A stretch of 64,000 nucleotides of DNA from Gerris lacustris (taxonomy: Eukaryota; Arthropoda; Insecta; Hemiptera; Gerridae), in the NCBI GenBank assembly GCA_951217055.1, contig OX578281.1, positions 27,514,101 to 27,578,100 of the forward strand, given 5' to 3'. Both the position numbers and the translations under genes were made by a program. Position 1 is the stretch's first letter. Every line of letters starts with the position of its first letter. Below, in pieces: positions 20,997 to 32,300 of the stretch. Under the pieces are notes generated by a model. It was not told the DNA's origin and made no database searches. It worked only from the letters and a program-made list of their open reading frames with translations.

Positions 20997-22943
20997 ATGA
21001 AATTTCTTGTCGTAAGTAAATATTATATTTTTTATTATATAATTTATCGTTTTTTTTTCTTTCTCATAAACGTAGGCTATACAAATATGTTCTGCAGTAT
21101 ATATTGTGGTGGTAGCGTATACTGCTATATGTATGTTCTGTAATATACAGGTATATTCTGACTTAGTCTATATACAGGATGTTATGCATAGAGAGTATTT
21201 ACACTTAAAGTGGGGATTTTATACCTAAAAAACAGCCAAAAAATTAGTATAGACTATAGACTATGCCTTGTTTTTCGACCCGTTCTGGAGTAATTGTAAC
21301 CTTTAATTGAGTTTTTTTTTATAAAAAAAATGCATTTTTTTCTCTTTTATATTTAAAACAAACAATTTTTTTTTTTTACTTTTTTAGTACTCAAAAAATA
21401 TTATAGCTGAAGCATTGTAAAACAAACTACGCACTATTGTTAAGAGCAGTTTTTTTTGTTTAGGAAAAATATGGTTCATTTCTCGAATTCTATTTAATCT
21501 TCTGTAAAGCCGTTAGAAAATTAAAAAAGTATTATATTATAAAATTTGAAAAAACCTAGAGCTGCTATATCTCAAAAAGTAATAAAACCGGATAATTAGC
21601 GAAGTTTATAAAAGTTGGAGGATTTAGTAAGCTTTAATATTATTCTTTTAATCTAAAATATTCCAAAAAGTTCGTTGTATTGACTGAGATTTTGTGGTAA
21701 TCAAACATAATGAATCGTTTATATCACTTGTTGTAAGAAATAAACACTGTAATTATAAAATAATAAATAAAAAACATCTAAAAATATTCCTATCTGTCAC
21801 CCAAAATATGATTGGCATAAAAAATAGTAGGTTTAAACCAAAGTAGGAATAGAGCTGGTTTTGGGAATGTAAAGGCTTTGAAAAGTTAAAATTGTTATAT
21901 TTTTAAAAAATCGTAATTTCATATACTTTGAGCCTCTAGACATCTGTATACTTGTAAAACCACCTTATACTTTGCCGAACACTCTTTTTAATATAGAGCA
22001 GGCATTGCTATGATCTGATAATTCAATCATAAATTTAATTGGATTCACACGCTTTAGCGCATTTTGAGTCCAAATGTTTTTTTTCGATTTCTGACATTGG
22101 TACACATTTTTATTCGTCTGTCTTCCTTACCAACTAGTTTAGTTATGTCTTTATCAGTGTACTGATTGCCGTCAGTATCAAAAAAAATTATAAGGGTTCT
22201 CGATTATGCTTACGCTAAGTGCAACCAGTCAATTGCTAATGTCTGATATACAGACGGGTTGATTCTATTTTACCTAATATTTCTTTTTTATTTATTTCCT
22301 TACTTTCCCCACCCTGCAATCGACTTGAGTTTCGACAAATAACCTTAACAGTACTAGGTACCCTATAATGTAAAATGTAACGGCGAACAGTTAAATTTTA
22401 CTGTGAAACTTTTAATTTCTTATATTTGTAGAGAAATTTTTGTGTCCACGTTAAATTACCAGTTAATTCGTTGAATTTCAGTTGGGTGTGGCTGTAGTCT
22501 GTACGATGGCTGTGGTACTAGGTGCCCCAGAGCCTCTACCCGGCGGATACAGTGGAGGTGCAAGCCCTCACAGTGCCGGTGGATACGGAGGTGGAGGTGG
22601 AAGTCATCATAGCAGCGGTGGATTCGGAGGTGAAAGCCATCATGGAAGTAGCCATCTCAATAGTGGATATGGAGGTAGCCATCACAACAGTGACTTCGGA
22701 GGAGGCCATCACCTTAGTGAATTTGGAGGTGGTCATCATGGTGGTGCTTCACATGGAGGAGGAAGCCATCATACTAGTGGAGTATACGGAGGTGGCACTC
22801 ATCATGGAAGCAGTGGAAGCCATCATGGCAGCAGTGGAAGCCATCATAGCAGCATTGGAAGTCATCATGGTAGCAGTGGCAGTCATCATGGCAGCAGTGG
22901 CAGCCATCATGGCAGTAGTCACCACGGATATAGTGGCAAATAA
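20997..22943 (+). CDS. Secreted Gly/His/Ser-rich protein, two exons
   Basis: Exon 1 (20997-21011) encodes MKFLV and ends at a GTAAGTA donor. Exon 2 (22482-22943) follows a TTTCAG acceptor in the same phase and runs to TAA. Together they encode 158 aa. Residues 1-20 (MKFLVLGVAVVCTMAVVLGA) form a typical signal peptide, cleaved probably before PEPLPG. The mature chain is almost entirely Gly, His and Ser. It starts with GGYGG-type repeats, then GGxHHxS units with FGGGHH, and ends in tandem SHHGSSG heptads (about residues 107-150). There are no cysteines in the mature part and no conserved domain. A short signal exon separated by a 1.5-kb intron is common in insect cuticle and secreted glycine-rich genes. 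Role is not established: structural (cuticle, silk-like or salivary), antimicrobial or metal-binding roles are all possible, the last because of paired histidines. A tidy TATA/initiator promoter precedes it and AATAAA follows at 22984. No neighbour gives a functional hint. Confidence 0.88.
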
Positions 22944-22983
22944 ATTAAATATCCATTCAGCTTCAGTACCTGCAACCGTTTTT

Positions 22984-22989
22984 AATAAA
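22984..22989 (+). terminator. Polyadenylation signal AATAAA
   Basis: A canonical AATAAA lies 41 bases after the stop codon of the secreted Gly/His/Ser-rich protein gene. A further AT-rich region follows. Confidence 0.7.
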
Positions 22990-23385
22990 TATTATCATTT
23001 ATAATATAAATCTTTATATAATTATAAACACACATCACATATAATATATATTATATATGTATTTATATATCCAAATATTATTTTTTTCTTTCATTGTTAC
23101 TTAGGATTCAATTGATTCAAATTAATCAATAGCTATTTCATTATCTTCCCTTTTTCAATTTATTATTTATTTATTTGTGAATTTATGATATTATTTTTAT
23201 AATTATTAATTTATATATATTTTGTTTAATAAAATTATTTTTGTAAATATTTGTTTGTTTTATAGATCTATACCTAAATGAAAATCTATTAAATTTAACA
23301 GTATAATATTGAAATGTCACAAAATATAATTGAGGAGGGGTGATTATTATAGAGGTCAACCTCAATATAATCTAGAAAAAACAGT

Positions 23386-24545
23386 CTGCAAATTTGTGTG
23401 GCACATAGCTTCCTTGCGTGCTATTATTGAACGTATGGTCACATAAGATTTGGATCTGTTTCGATTAATAGTGGGGTCACACTTATTTTAATCTTAATAT
23501 AATGAGCACAGGCTGTTAAAATTAAAAATGTGGGACCATCTGTGGTATACTTTTGTCAAACAATTCAAATTTCTTCAAAATTGGATCAGAACTTTTCAAG
23601 TTATAGGTGGTATAATAAAAAAAAATCGGGTACAGGGTACCTCGGAACTTTTCCTCACTTCAGAGGCCACTAAAGTGGCCTCTCCTGTTGCTTCGCAGCA
23701 GGAATATCATTCTTAAAAAAAAACCTTATTTTTAATACCTATATTTTATTTAATTATTTGAAGTTTGGCGGTATTTTGACAGATGTAAACAAACTTTGAC
23801 GTCATCAAACTTATCGCACTAATAAATAATTATATTCGCTTATAACTTTTAAACTAATTAATGGAATTTCATCGTTTTTTTTATATTTGTTCCTTAATTT
23901 TTTTCTGGTTCCAACAGTATGCTATATGTCAAAAACCTATTTATACTTTCGGTATTATTAACCGCCAAAGTTTAAAAATTGATAACTTCAAAATGGCCGT
24001 CAATATCAAAATGTGGTGGGCTTGTTTATCATACAGAGAGGTACATTCGTGCCAAACTTCAACTCGACCATTTTCGATTTATTACGATTTTTTTAATTTT
24101 TTGCTGACCCAGCAAACTGGGTTCAAGATAGCGGAAAAAGTTGATTTTCCAGGCGGCACCACTACAAGTAAGGACTGATTTTTCTGCCAAGTTTCAACTC
24201 TATAGGTTAAATACCTTGGGCGCTACGATGATAACACACATACACACATACATACAGACGTCATGCTGAAAACCTCTCAGGAGGTCTTAAAAACACCCAA
24301 AACGGATAATTCCGTTGAAAATTCGAAAAAACATTAATTATTGTTTGTTTTTTACCTAGTAGTTTTTTAGATATGGTGGTTTACAGAAACGTTAAACGGA
24401 CATACAGATAAGAGACCAAACAATTTTCCTGATTTCTGAAATGGATTTTGTTTTGCAATTTTATTGAATTTGAAGACAAAAAAATTCGTTCTTCAGCTTC
24501 AGAGTGACCACAATATTTCCGTTATATTTGGTAAGCTCGGAATCA
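23386..24545 (+). mobile_element. Terminal-hairpin repeat family, long copy
   Basis: Starts AATTTGTGTGGCACATAGCT and ends TTTGGTAAGCTCGGAATC, i.e. the family 5' and 3' ends about 1.16 kb apart, making it the longest copy here. The middle (23754-24052: GAAGTTTGGCGGTATTTTGA, then TTTGACGTCATCAAA, then CTTCAAAATGGC) reappears in SCFD1 intron 8 at 38818-39118. The frames at 23528-23716 and 23861-24178 are open by chance: they lie wholly inside repeat copies and share no known domain. Confidence 0.65.
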
Positions 24546-25829
24546 ATATACGGTTTGAGTACATACCGTATAAAATGGAAAAACAGAAAATGAATTATTT
24601 TTAATTAAAAATTAGAAATATTACTAAATTTAATAAGATTTGAATGAAAATTGTAATACGTGCTTTATTTGATGCCAGGATATCGATTATAAAATAATTG
24701 ATGTAAATTTAGTACTTTTGGGTACAAATGGTATCAATGTACGTTTTAAGCTCTGGTTTAAGTGGTAAAAAAAGTTTATTTATTTTATTCAACACATTAT
24801 TTCATGGAGAAGATTTTATAATTTCAAACTTTAAATTAAAAAAAAAAAAATCGTACACAGGAGTACAGGGTATGGGGTACAAAAGTTAAAATAGAATTAT
24901 ACCCTTCATGATGCATGTCGTTGGAACGCTCTTTAAGAGTGAAGTAATTTTTGTTACGTACACTTTTGTCATATTTTCACATAAGAGGGGGGTAAAAAGG
25001 AAAATAAATTATTTTTAATTAAAAATTAGAAATATCACTAAATTTGATAAGATTTGAATGAAAATTGGTATACGTGCTTTATATGATGCCAGGAACTCGA
25101 TTATAAAATAATTTGTGAACATTTAGTACTTTTGGGTGCAAATGGTACCTAATGTATGTTTTAGACTCAGGTTCAAGTGGTAAAAAAAAACTATTTTTTT
25201 TGTTTAATTACATTTTTTCATGGAGAAGGATTTTATGATTTTGAAATGTAAATTAAAATTGTTTAAATTTCGTACACAGGGGTACGGGGTATAGTCCAGT
25301 CATTTGGTAGTTTGGACAGGAAAAAATTGCTGAAGAATTTTTCTCTACGGATCTTTATGTTTTTTGGGGTGCTGAATCTGAAAATCTCGTTATCGACTAG
25401 ATTCGGATATGGCTTCACCATAAAAATGGCGAAAAACCATAAAATTTCGGAAGTTGTTTTAGTTTTTCACTTATAACTCCGAAACGACGCATCCTAGAGA
25501 AAAAATTACTTCTTATCAAAAAGAAAGCTGATAAAATATTCTAAAAAATAAGACTAAAACCAACTCATTAGCTTTTTTCGTTTGGCCGCTAGAGCGCGCT
25601 AAAGATTGACCATACTTTCAAAGCCTAGCATACCCCGGAGGATGCCCCAACTGGGTAGCGTAAAGGCCATTACGATATTTTTAGTATTCATTATTACTCT
25701 TTATCTTAGGAAAATAACCGCGTGAAATATCACTCATCCTTCCCCATACGGAACCCTTACCCCTGCTCGGATTGGGGAAGGGGGGGGGGGGCTCCAAATA
25801 TAAAAGAATGGTCTGAGACAACTCAGACA

Positions 25830-26380
25830 AACTTTCTCATATACGAGTTCATAATTACTTAGCCCAGTGATTTCCGTTTATTAGTTTTCGTATATGTCAT
25901 TTAATTATTATTGAACATTTCATCAAAATGTATCATAAAAATAACTTCTTCTGGGCGGGGAATCGAACCCGGGCTCGCTCCGTCCGCGTTTTAAGCTATT
26001 TTCTCAGAAACTAGTTTTTCCTGGGAAAACGGCTTATATCGTTGGATTCGTATTTAAATGTACTACATTTTAGAATTTTTCAATCAAAATCGTCGGAACC
26101 GTTTTAGAGAATTTTTTTTTTCAGAGTTTTTGGGGGCTAGCGCCTCTAAATTTGGAGCTACAATTCATTTCTCGATTTCACTTCGGGGTATTATTTTTCT
26201 ATACATGTATGCCAAAATTCGTCAAAATCGGCTAAGTAGTTTAGGCTCTAGGCGTCTGCACAGACGACAGACTTTTTAAAAAACCACATTTGGACTCAGG
26301 GGACCTCAAAACGAGTAAATCCATCAAAATCTCAAAATCGTATTTTCGCGCCATCACAATACTTTCTCTTTATATGTGTA
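25830..26380 (+). repeat. B-box repeat family, most complete copy
   Basis: Order of landmarks: ACTTTCTCATATACGAG, TTTATTAGTTTTCGTATATG, TCATAAAAATAACTTCTTCT, GGGAATCGAACCCGGGCTCG (a Pol III B box, GGTTCGATTCC, on the minus strand), CTCAGAAACTAGTTTTTCCT, ATTTAAATGTACTACATTTT, GCCAAAATTCGTCAAAATCG, GTCTGCACAGACGACAGAC, ATCAAAATCTCAAAATCG and finally CATCACAATACTTTCTC. Other copies in the window lie near 5005, 8340, 8905, 15060, 18405, 27430, 32375 and 51085. The tRNA-like part is limited to the B box and a weak TAGCT stretch, so a tRNA origin is not proven. Confidence 0.7.
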
Positions 26381-27083
26381 AGTAAAAAACAACCTTTCGC
26401 AACACACCTTTAGACATGTTGCAAGTTCTCTTGAACATTTCAGAGAACCCCCACCTTACCTCCTTATTGAACTATATGACCACCGGCAACATGAATCTAC
26501 TGTATAGATAGATCTCCTTGCATTGGACACTTATGTTTGTACTAAAGATTTGTTTAATGTTTTGTAAGGTTTATTTTCGTCTGGTCGAGAGATCGTTGCA
26601 TCAATGTTTTAATCATTGACGTCCCACCTTCGTAAATTATAGAAGTGGAGGGTAGAGATTGAAGGGAGCTTTGTGAATTACAATTGAAGATATATGGAGG
26701 GGGTATCGAGGTGATAGTTTTGTAAATCAAAGAAGTTGAGTTGAGTATAGAAAGAAGAGAGGTTTTGCCTTTTAGTTCAGCAATTAATTCAAATTACTAC
26801 AATATTACTAGACATTTTCTATACAAACATCATTCAATTCACACGGCAAAAGCAATTACGAAACTAAAATCTCAAAATGTACCACTATCAGAAAATGTCA
26901 CCTCTTTAAAATCAACTACTTAGAAAATTGAAGAAAACCTAGAAATAAGATCAAAGCTGAATTATAAAATGTGTGTAAGAGTTTCATTATTTTGTCCTAA
27001 AAGTAAGGAAATACAATTTGTTGATCTCAATTTCAAACGTTTAAATAAAAATTAAACCAAGTCTATTTGCATATTTTATGAAG

Positions 27084-27088
<5 letters not shown>

Positions 27089-27180
<92 letters not shown>
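27089..27180. repeat. Compound (AT)n(GT)n microsatellite
   Basis: An AT run to about 27128 is followed by a GT run of about 50 bases, inside the spacer of the long-TIR element. Confidence 0.97.
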
Positions 27181-27181
<1 letters not shown>

Positions 27182-27351
27182 ATACTTAACATTTATACAT
27201 TCATATAAACCCATGCCCTATCATTTATTAAACATTTTTACAAAACTTTGAATTACTAATATGATTTGGGTTTTATTAACAAATTTAACAAATTAAACAA
27301 CAAACTGAATATATGTAAATCGAAAATATGTACATTACGCTTATTTTGCTA

Positions 27352-27426
27352 GGATAAAGAGTAATAATGAATACTAAAAATATCTTAATGGCCTTTACGC
27401 TACACTGTTGGGGCATCCTCCGGGGA
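27352..27426. repeat. Second copy of an arm segment inside the long-TIR element
   Basis: The stretch from AGGATAAAGAGTAATAATGA through TTGGGGCATCCTCCGGGG duplicates 27909-27982 of the right arm (and its complement in the left arm) with a few substitutions. It marks an internal partial duplication at the inner edge of the right arm. Confidence 0.8.
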
Positions 27427-28760
27427 CATCAATCGAGAAATGAATTGTAGCTCCAAATTTAGGGGTGCTACCCCCCAAAAACTCTGAAAAACGTAAAAAA
27501 AAATTCTCGAAAAACTGTTACGACGATTTTATTAAAAAAAAATTCTAAAATGTAGTACATTTAAATACGAATCCAACGATATAAGCCGTTTTCCCAGGAA
27601 AAACTAGTTTCTGAGAAAATAGCTTAAAACGCGGACGGAGCGAGCCCGGGTTCGATTCCCCGCCCAGAAGAAGTTATTTTTATGATACATTTTGATGAAA
27701 TGTTCAATAATAATTAAATGACATATACGAAAACTAATAAACGGAAATCACTGGGCTAAGTAATTATGAACTCGTATATGAGAAAGTTTGTCTGAGTTGT
27801 CTCAGACCATTCTTTTATATTTGGAGCCCCCCCCCCCTTCCCCAATCCGAGCAGGGGTAAGGGTTCCGTATGGGGAAGGATGAGTGATATTTCACGCGGT
27901 TATTTTCCTAAGATAAAGAGTAATAATGAATACTAAAAATATCGTAATGGCCTTTACGCTACCCAGTTGGGGCATCCTCCGGGGTATGCTAGGCTTTGAA
28001 AGTATGGTCAATCTTTAGCGCGCTCTAGCGGCCAAACGAAAAAAGCTAATGAGTTGGTTTTAGTCTTATTTTTTAGAATATTTTATCAGCTTTCTTTTTG
28101 ATAAGAAGTAATTTTTTCTCTAGGATGCGTCGTTTCGGAGTTATAAGTGAAAAACTAAAACAACTTCCGAAATTTTATGGTTTTTCGCCATTTTTATGGT
28201 GAAGCCATATCCGAATCTAGTCGATAACGAGATTTTCAGATTCAGCACCCCAAAAAACATAAAGATCCGTAGAGAAAAATTCTTCAGCAATTTTTTCCTG
28301 GATTGACTACTTTTCGTCACCAAATGACTGGACTAGTATGAGGTACAAAAGTAAAAATAGTAGGTATATACCCTGCATGATGCATGACGTTGGAAAGCTT
28401 TTTGAGAGCTCAGTAATTGTTGTTATATACACTTTTGTCATATTTTGACATAAGAGAGGTATAAGACGGAAAAACAGGGAAAAAAAATCAATTAAAAATT
28501 AGAAATATTACTATTTTTTATCAGATTTGAATGAAAATTGGTATACCTACGTGTTTTATATGATGCCAGGAACTCGATTATAAAATAACTTGTGTACATT
28601 TATTACTTTTGGGTTCAAAGAGTACCTAAAAGTACACCTTCGTACACTATTGTTATATTTTCAGATATGAGGGGGGTGGAAAGCAGGGGAAAAAGTGTTA
28701 TTTAATTAAAAATTAGAATACATGTTTTTTGCATAGTCAACTATATTATTATGTTGCTTG

Positions 28761-29346
28761 CTCCAGAGTAGGAACTCCTTAGTACATCTGTACACCAAAT
28801 CAGAAAACGAAAAATATCGTTTATCCACTCGCGTTACCCTAATAATTAGCATTAGTTTTATTTATTTTATGCCTAATTATATAGCGAATGGAATAGTGAA
28901 TAATATTGTTTATTCACGTGAATTAAAATTAAAAATATGTATATAGTTCATTATCTATTTATACCAATAAAAATCATGAAATACCATCAGTATAAGCCAT
29001 CTTTCATTATTCTAAAACGAATATAGATTCTAGATTCTAGATCACATACCCATCACCCATCACCCATATTTAAATATACAGAGGTAAATAATTATACATA
29101 GGCAGGACAACGATTGCCGGGTTTTGCTAGTTTTATATAATTATTTAAATAATGACAAATATGCGGGAAAGACAAATAAGAAGGGAAGGATGCCAGAGTG
29201 GGGAGGGGTTTCAGAAGGTTATCATGGTATCATAGGTTACACTAGAAGGTTATGTTTTTAAATTATGATCCACGTCATTTTATTTTTACTTTAATCGTTT
29301 AAATTTTTATTTTAATTATCAATTTGGAATCAGAAAATTAAGAAAA
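28761..29346. other. Upstream region of the SCFD1 gene
   Basis: Non-repetitive AT-rich sequence that should contain the promoter and 5' leader of the gene starting at 29347. I see no convincing TATA box or initiator pair. A GGGAAAGACAAATAAGAAGG purine-rich stretch at about 29164-29183 is the only marked composition change. Confidence 0.4.
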
Positions 29347-32300
29347 ATGAGTACTCTAAGAGATAAACAAATTGGTAAGTCGATCTAATCTATTTAATGT
29401 AGACATAATATTAAATTACATTGAAACAAATTACGGTTACGAGTATCTGTGTCAGCCTACGGTTACAGTTTTTCCCCCATAACATATTGTTTCGTTTGCA
29501 TTTGATAATTGATTGTAAATTTACATTAAAGGCAAAGTTATTTGAATCTATCAAGCGAGAAATGTATCTACAATATATTGTTATTTTAAAATAAAAATTA
29601 CTTACTACATCGATCTAAAAAGATCAAGAGCACTGACTTGTTACTTGCTTGTATGTTCGTATAAATTTATATTCGTGGGTAAATATTTCGTACTTTTACC
29701 TTAAACGTATAAATCACTATAATTGTATTAGGTTGTTATTTTATTATTTAAAGAAATCGGTGTTTCTAACCCTTGTATCTTGTTTTAATTAAGCCTAATT
29801 CTAAGGTTTTTTGGACACAACTTACAACTATAATATTACTTAGTTTAAGAGGAGTATTACCTCTCCAGTGTATAGAAGTGATACTCTTGGTCTTTATAAT
29901 AAAAAAAACTTTTTTGTATTTGCTATGTCACTTCCTTGGTGCAATAAAAATATGATGAAACCTATTTTTATATTGCTATTTGACAACATTATTATGCTAT
30001 CACATTATGCACGAGTTGCGTATGATGCTCATTTTTTTAGAACATCCGTATCAAACTTTTTAACACCAATCCAGTAGGGAACAAAACTACTTGTTCTTGC
30101 TGTTAAAATTGCTTTTAGACGAGTTTCAGTTAGTAACAAATTATTCTATCTTATCTAAAACAATTATAGTTATAGTAGTTAGATAAACACAATAATATGA
30201 CCATATGAGAAAAGACAGTTGCTTTGTAGATTTTTGGATAGAAAGAGACTAAGAAAGTCTATGGCATGAAATTTATCTATAAAAAGGAAATCAACATTAC
30301 TTGAATTCACGGAAAAATTATAAGTAAGTTAAAATATAAGGATTTTGCTTCTGAGCTGACCAAAAGTGACAAAATCATTGTGATAGTTCCAAAGAATGAT
30401 CACATGCCTAGGATTTTTGGCCCTGGGCCTGTCTGTTGGTTTGTCTATTGTACAAAATTTTTTACAACAGGGAAGACTGAATGTATAGCGCCCAAGAGAG
30501 CTTTCAGAAGTGTCACCCAGTGTGAAATGCTCTTATGGGCTGTAAAGCTTAAAATCATTAATGGACGTGATAGGATTCAAGGAAGCTATGTTCCAAACTA
30601 ATTGGAAGACTATTTAAAAAAAAAAAAAAAAAAAAGTTCAATCAAATTTAATTTTCTGGTCAGTTTGCTTGAGAATGAATTAAGGAAGAGTTGAACTTTG
30701 AAAAAGTGAGCTTTTTTTTAACCTTCTGGGAAGAAGTGGCTTCAGGATATGGAGGAGGACCTAAAAGTGCTTAAGGATTTGAGTAAGGATTTGGAGAAAG
30801 AGAGCTGGCACCAGATAAGAATACAGATATTTTGTTAGGGAAGCTGGAGTCCACCTTGGGCTGTAGAGTTAGTTTACATAGTAAACTAAATACCCTTAAC
30901 TATTTAAGAATTAAAATTAAAAACTTCAAGCAACAATTTTATTAAAACAGTTGTTTTATTTAAAAATATTTTCTTTACTTCAATTTTTAAGTTTTTGGTA
31001 GTATTCATACTATGGAAAGTTTAAATTGTAATTTAAATCAAATTATAATTATTATTAACTACGGGAGACAGACAGAGAAAAATAGATAATTTGATTTAAA
31101 TTAAAATTTAAACTTTCCGTAGTATGAATACTACCAAAAACTTAAAAATTGAATTTCTAATTGATTATACTAGGTACTGGTACTAATTGGGTACTTTATA
31201 ATTATAAGCGTTATTTCTCAGTCTTGTTCTATAATCGTAAATGCCGATTCCTAGACTACTCTTACTTTTAGTATGCTCAGAAGATATATATGTATATACA
31301 TTCATAGTAATATAATGTAACCTTGCATTATGTTTCATTATTGATTAAATTATTATCAATAATTAACAAATATTTAACAGACCCAGGAATGGATAGGGGA
31401 TTGTAAAACATTTAAAAATTAAAATTTAATTGAATGTATTATTAGTTTATATTGTTGTTTTTTTTAGCTGCTTTGAAGCAGATGTTAAATTTGAATCAAC
31501 CCGAGAGCAAATCAATAGCACCAGAACCAGTGTGGAAGATTCTTGTCTATGATCGATTTGGACAGGATATTATATCGCCTTTATTATCTGTTAAAGAGCT
31601 TAGGGAAATGGGTGTCACTCTTCATATGTAAGTAAATTTTATATTCTGTCTTTTAAGATGATTGGGTAAAGAAGTTACATTTTTTTGGAGCAATTTAAGT
31701 GTAGGCTAGGGATTGAAGTAGACGTGGCCCTAAAGGTATTAGTCTATTCTGCTATGAATCTTCTTCTCTGCCATTTATGAATCAAGTTTGAGGTCACAGG
31801 TTTCAATGCCATGGGTAGGCGCTTTGATTTTTATGGCTCATTATTAATCATACTGTATTTGCTTTGGTGGTACATTGGTGTTTGAAGTGGCTTAACTCCA
31901 TGCAGGAGTAGTAAACATTGGCGAGCCAGAATATACGGCTTAATTGGTTGCTTCAAACAAATGTTTCATCCTTCCCAATCTACTGCTAAATGTGGACAAC
32001 ACTAAATTATAAACATAGTCTACAGTAGTATTTCAATCAGATTTGATTCTGACAGCTTGGGAAAATTGAAAAAAAAAAAAAAAATGTAGGGGAGACTAAA
32101 TGTCAAAATCTCAAGATCTCATTAGCTCTTCCTTCGATTTTCCTACACTGTCAGAATTAATTCTAATTTTAATACTGCTAAAGGTCACAGAGTAAATCAT
32201 TAATGATGAGCTAAATTATAAACATAACGCAACACTTCTTTACATTGTTACTCCCCTTAGAAAGACAGAAGTGTGGTATTCCTTTGTCCCAAAGTACATT

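Larger units (their letters stand above)
25292..28335. mobile_element. 3,044-bp element with terminal inverted repeats of about 0.9 kb
   Basis: The left arm (25292 to about 26183) and the right arm (about 27430 to 28335) are nearly identical inverted copies, starting TAGTCCAGTCATTTGG and ending CCAAATGACTGGACTA. GTA flanks both ends (25289-25291 and 28336-28338). Removing the element plus one GTA restores the surrounding tandem array, so this is a real insertion. Outer arm parts (to about 25800) contain GCTCTAGCGGCCAAAC and the landmark GGCATCCTCCGGGG. Inner arm parts carry the B-box repeat family in opposite orientations (25830-26183 and 27430-27800). The spacer of about 1.25 kb holds the 3' half of one B-box copy, unassigned sequence, and an AT/GT microsatellite. 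No transposase is encoded. It resembles foldback-type or long-TIR non-autonomous elements; the superfamily is uncertain. Confidence 0.82.
24587..28760. repeat. Tandem array, unit about 414-426 bp, interrupted by an insertion
   Basis: The landmark ATTAAAAATTAGAAATA recurs at 24604, 25018, 28491 and (shorter) 28705. Units also share TGATGCCAGGA, TAAAATAA, TTTTGGGT and CATGATGCATG. The first two starts are 414 apart. Between the second and third the spacing is 3,473, which falls to 426 once the 25292-28335 element and its 3-bp duplication are removed. The last unit has an internal deletion (214 spacing). Confidence 0.8.

Noticed and set aside
22522..23004. 160-codon overlapping frame in the secreted protein gene
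   Set aside because: It is the shifted frame of the Gly/His/Ser exon, kept open by the GG/CAT/AGC-rich repeat. The signal peptide and splice phase support the other frame.
25292..28335. piggyBac or mariner assignment for the long-TIR element
   Set aside because: The flanking duplication reads GTA, not TTAA or TA, and no transposase is present. Treating TA as the duplication would make the two termini unequal.
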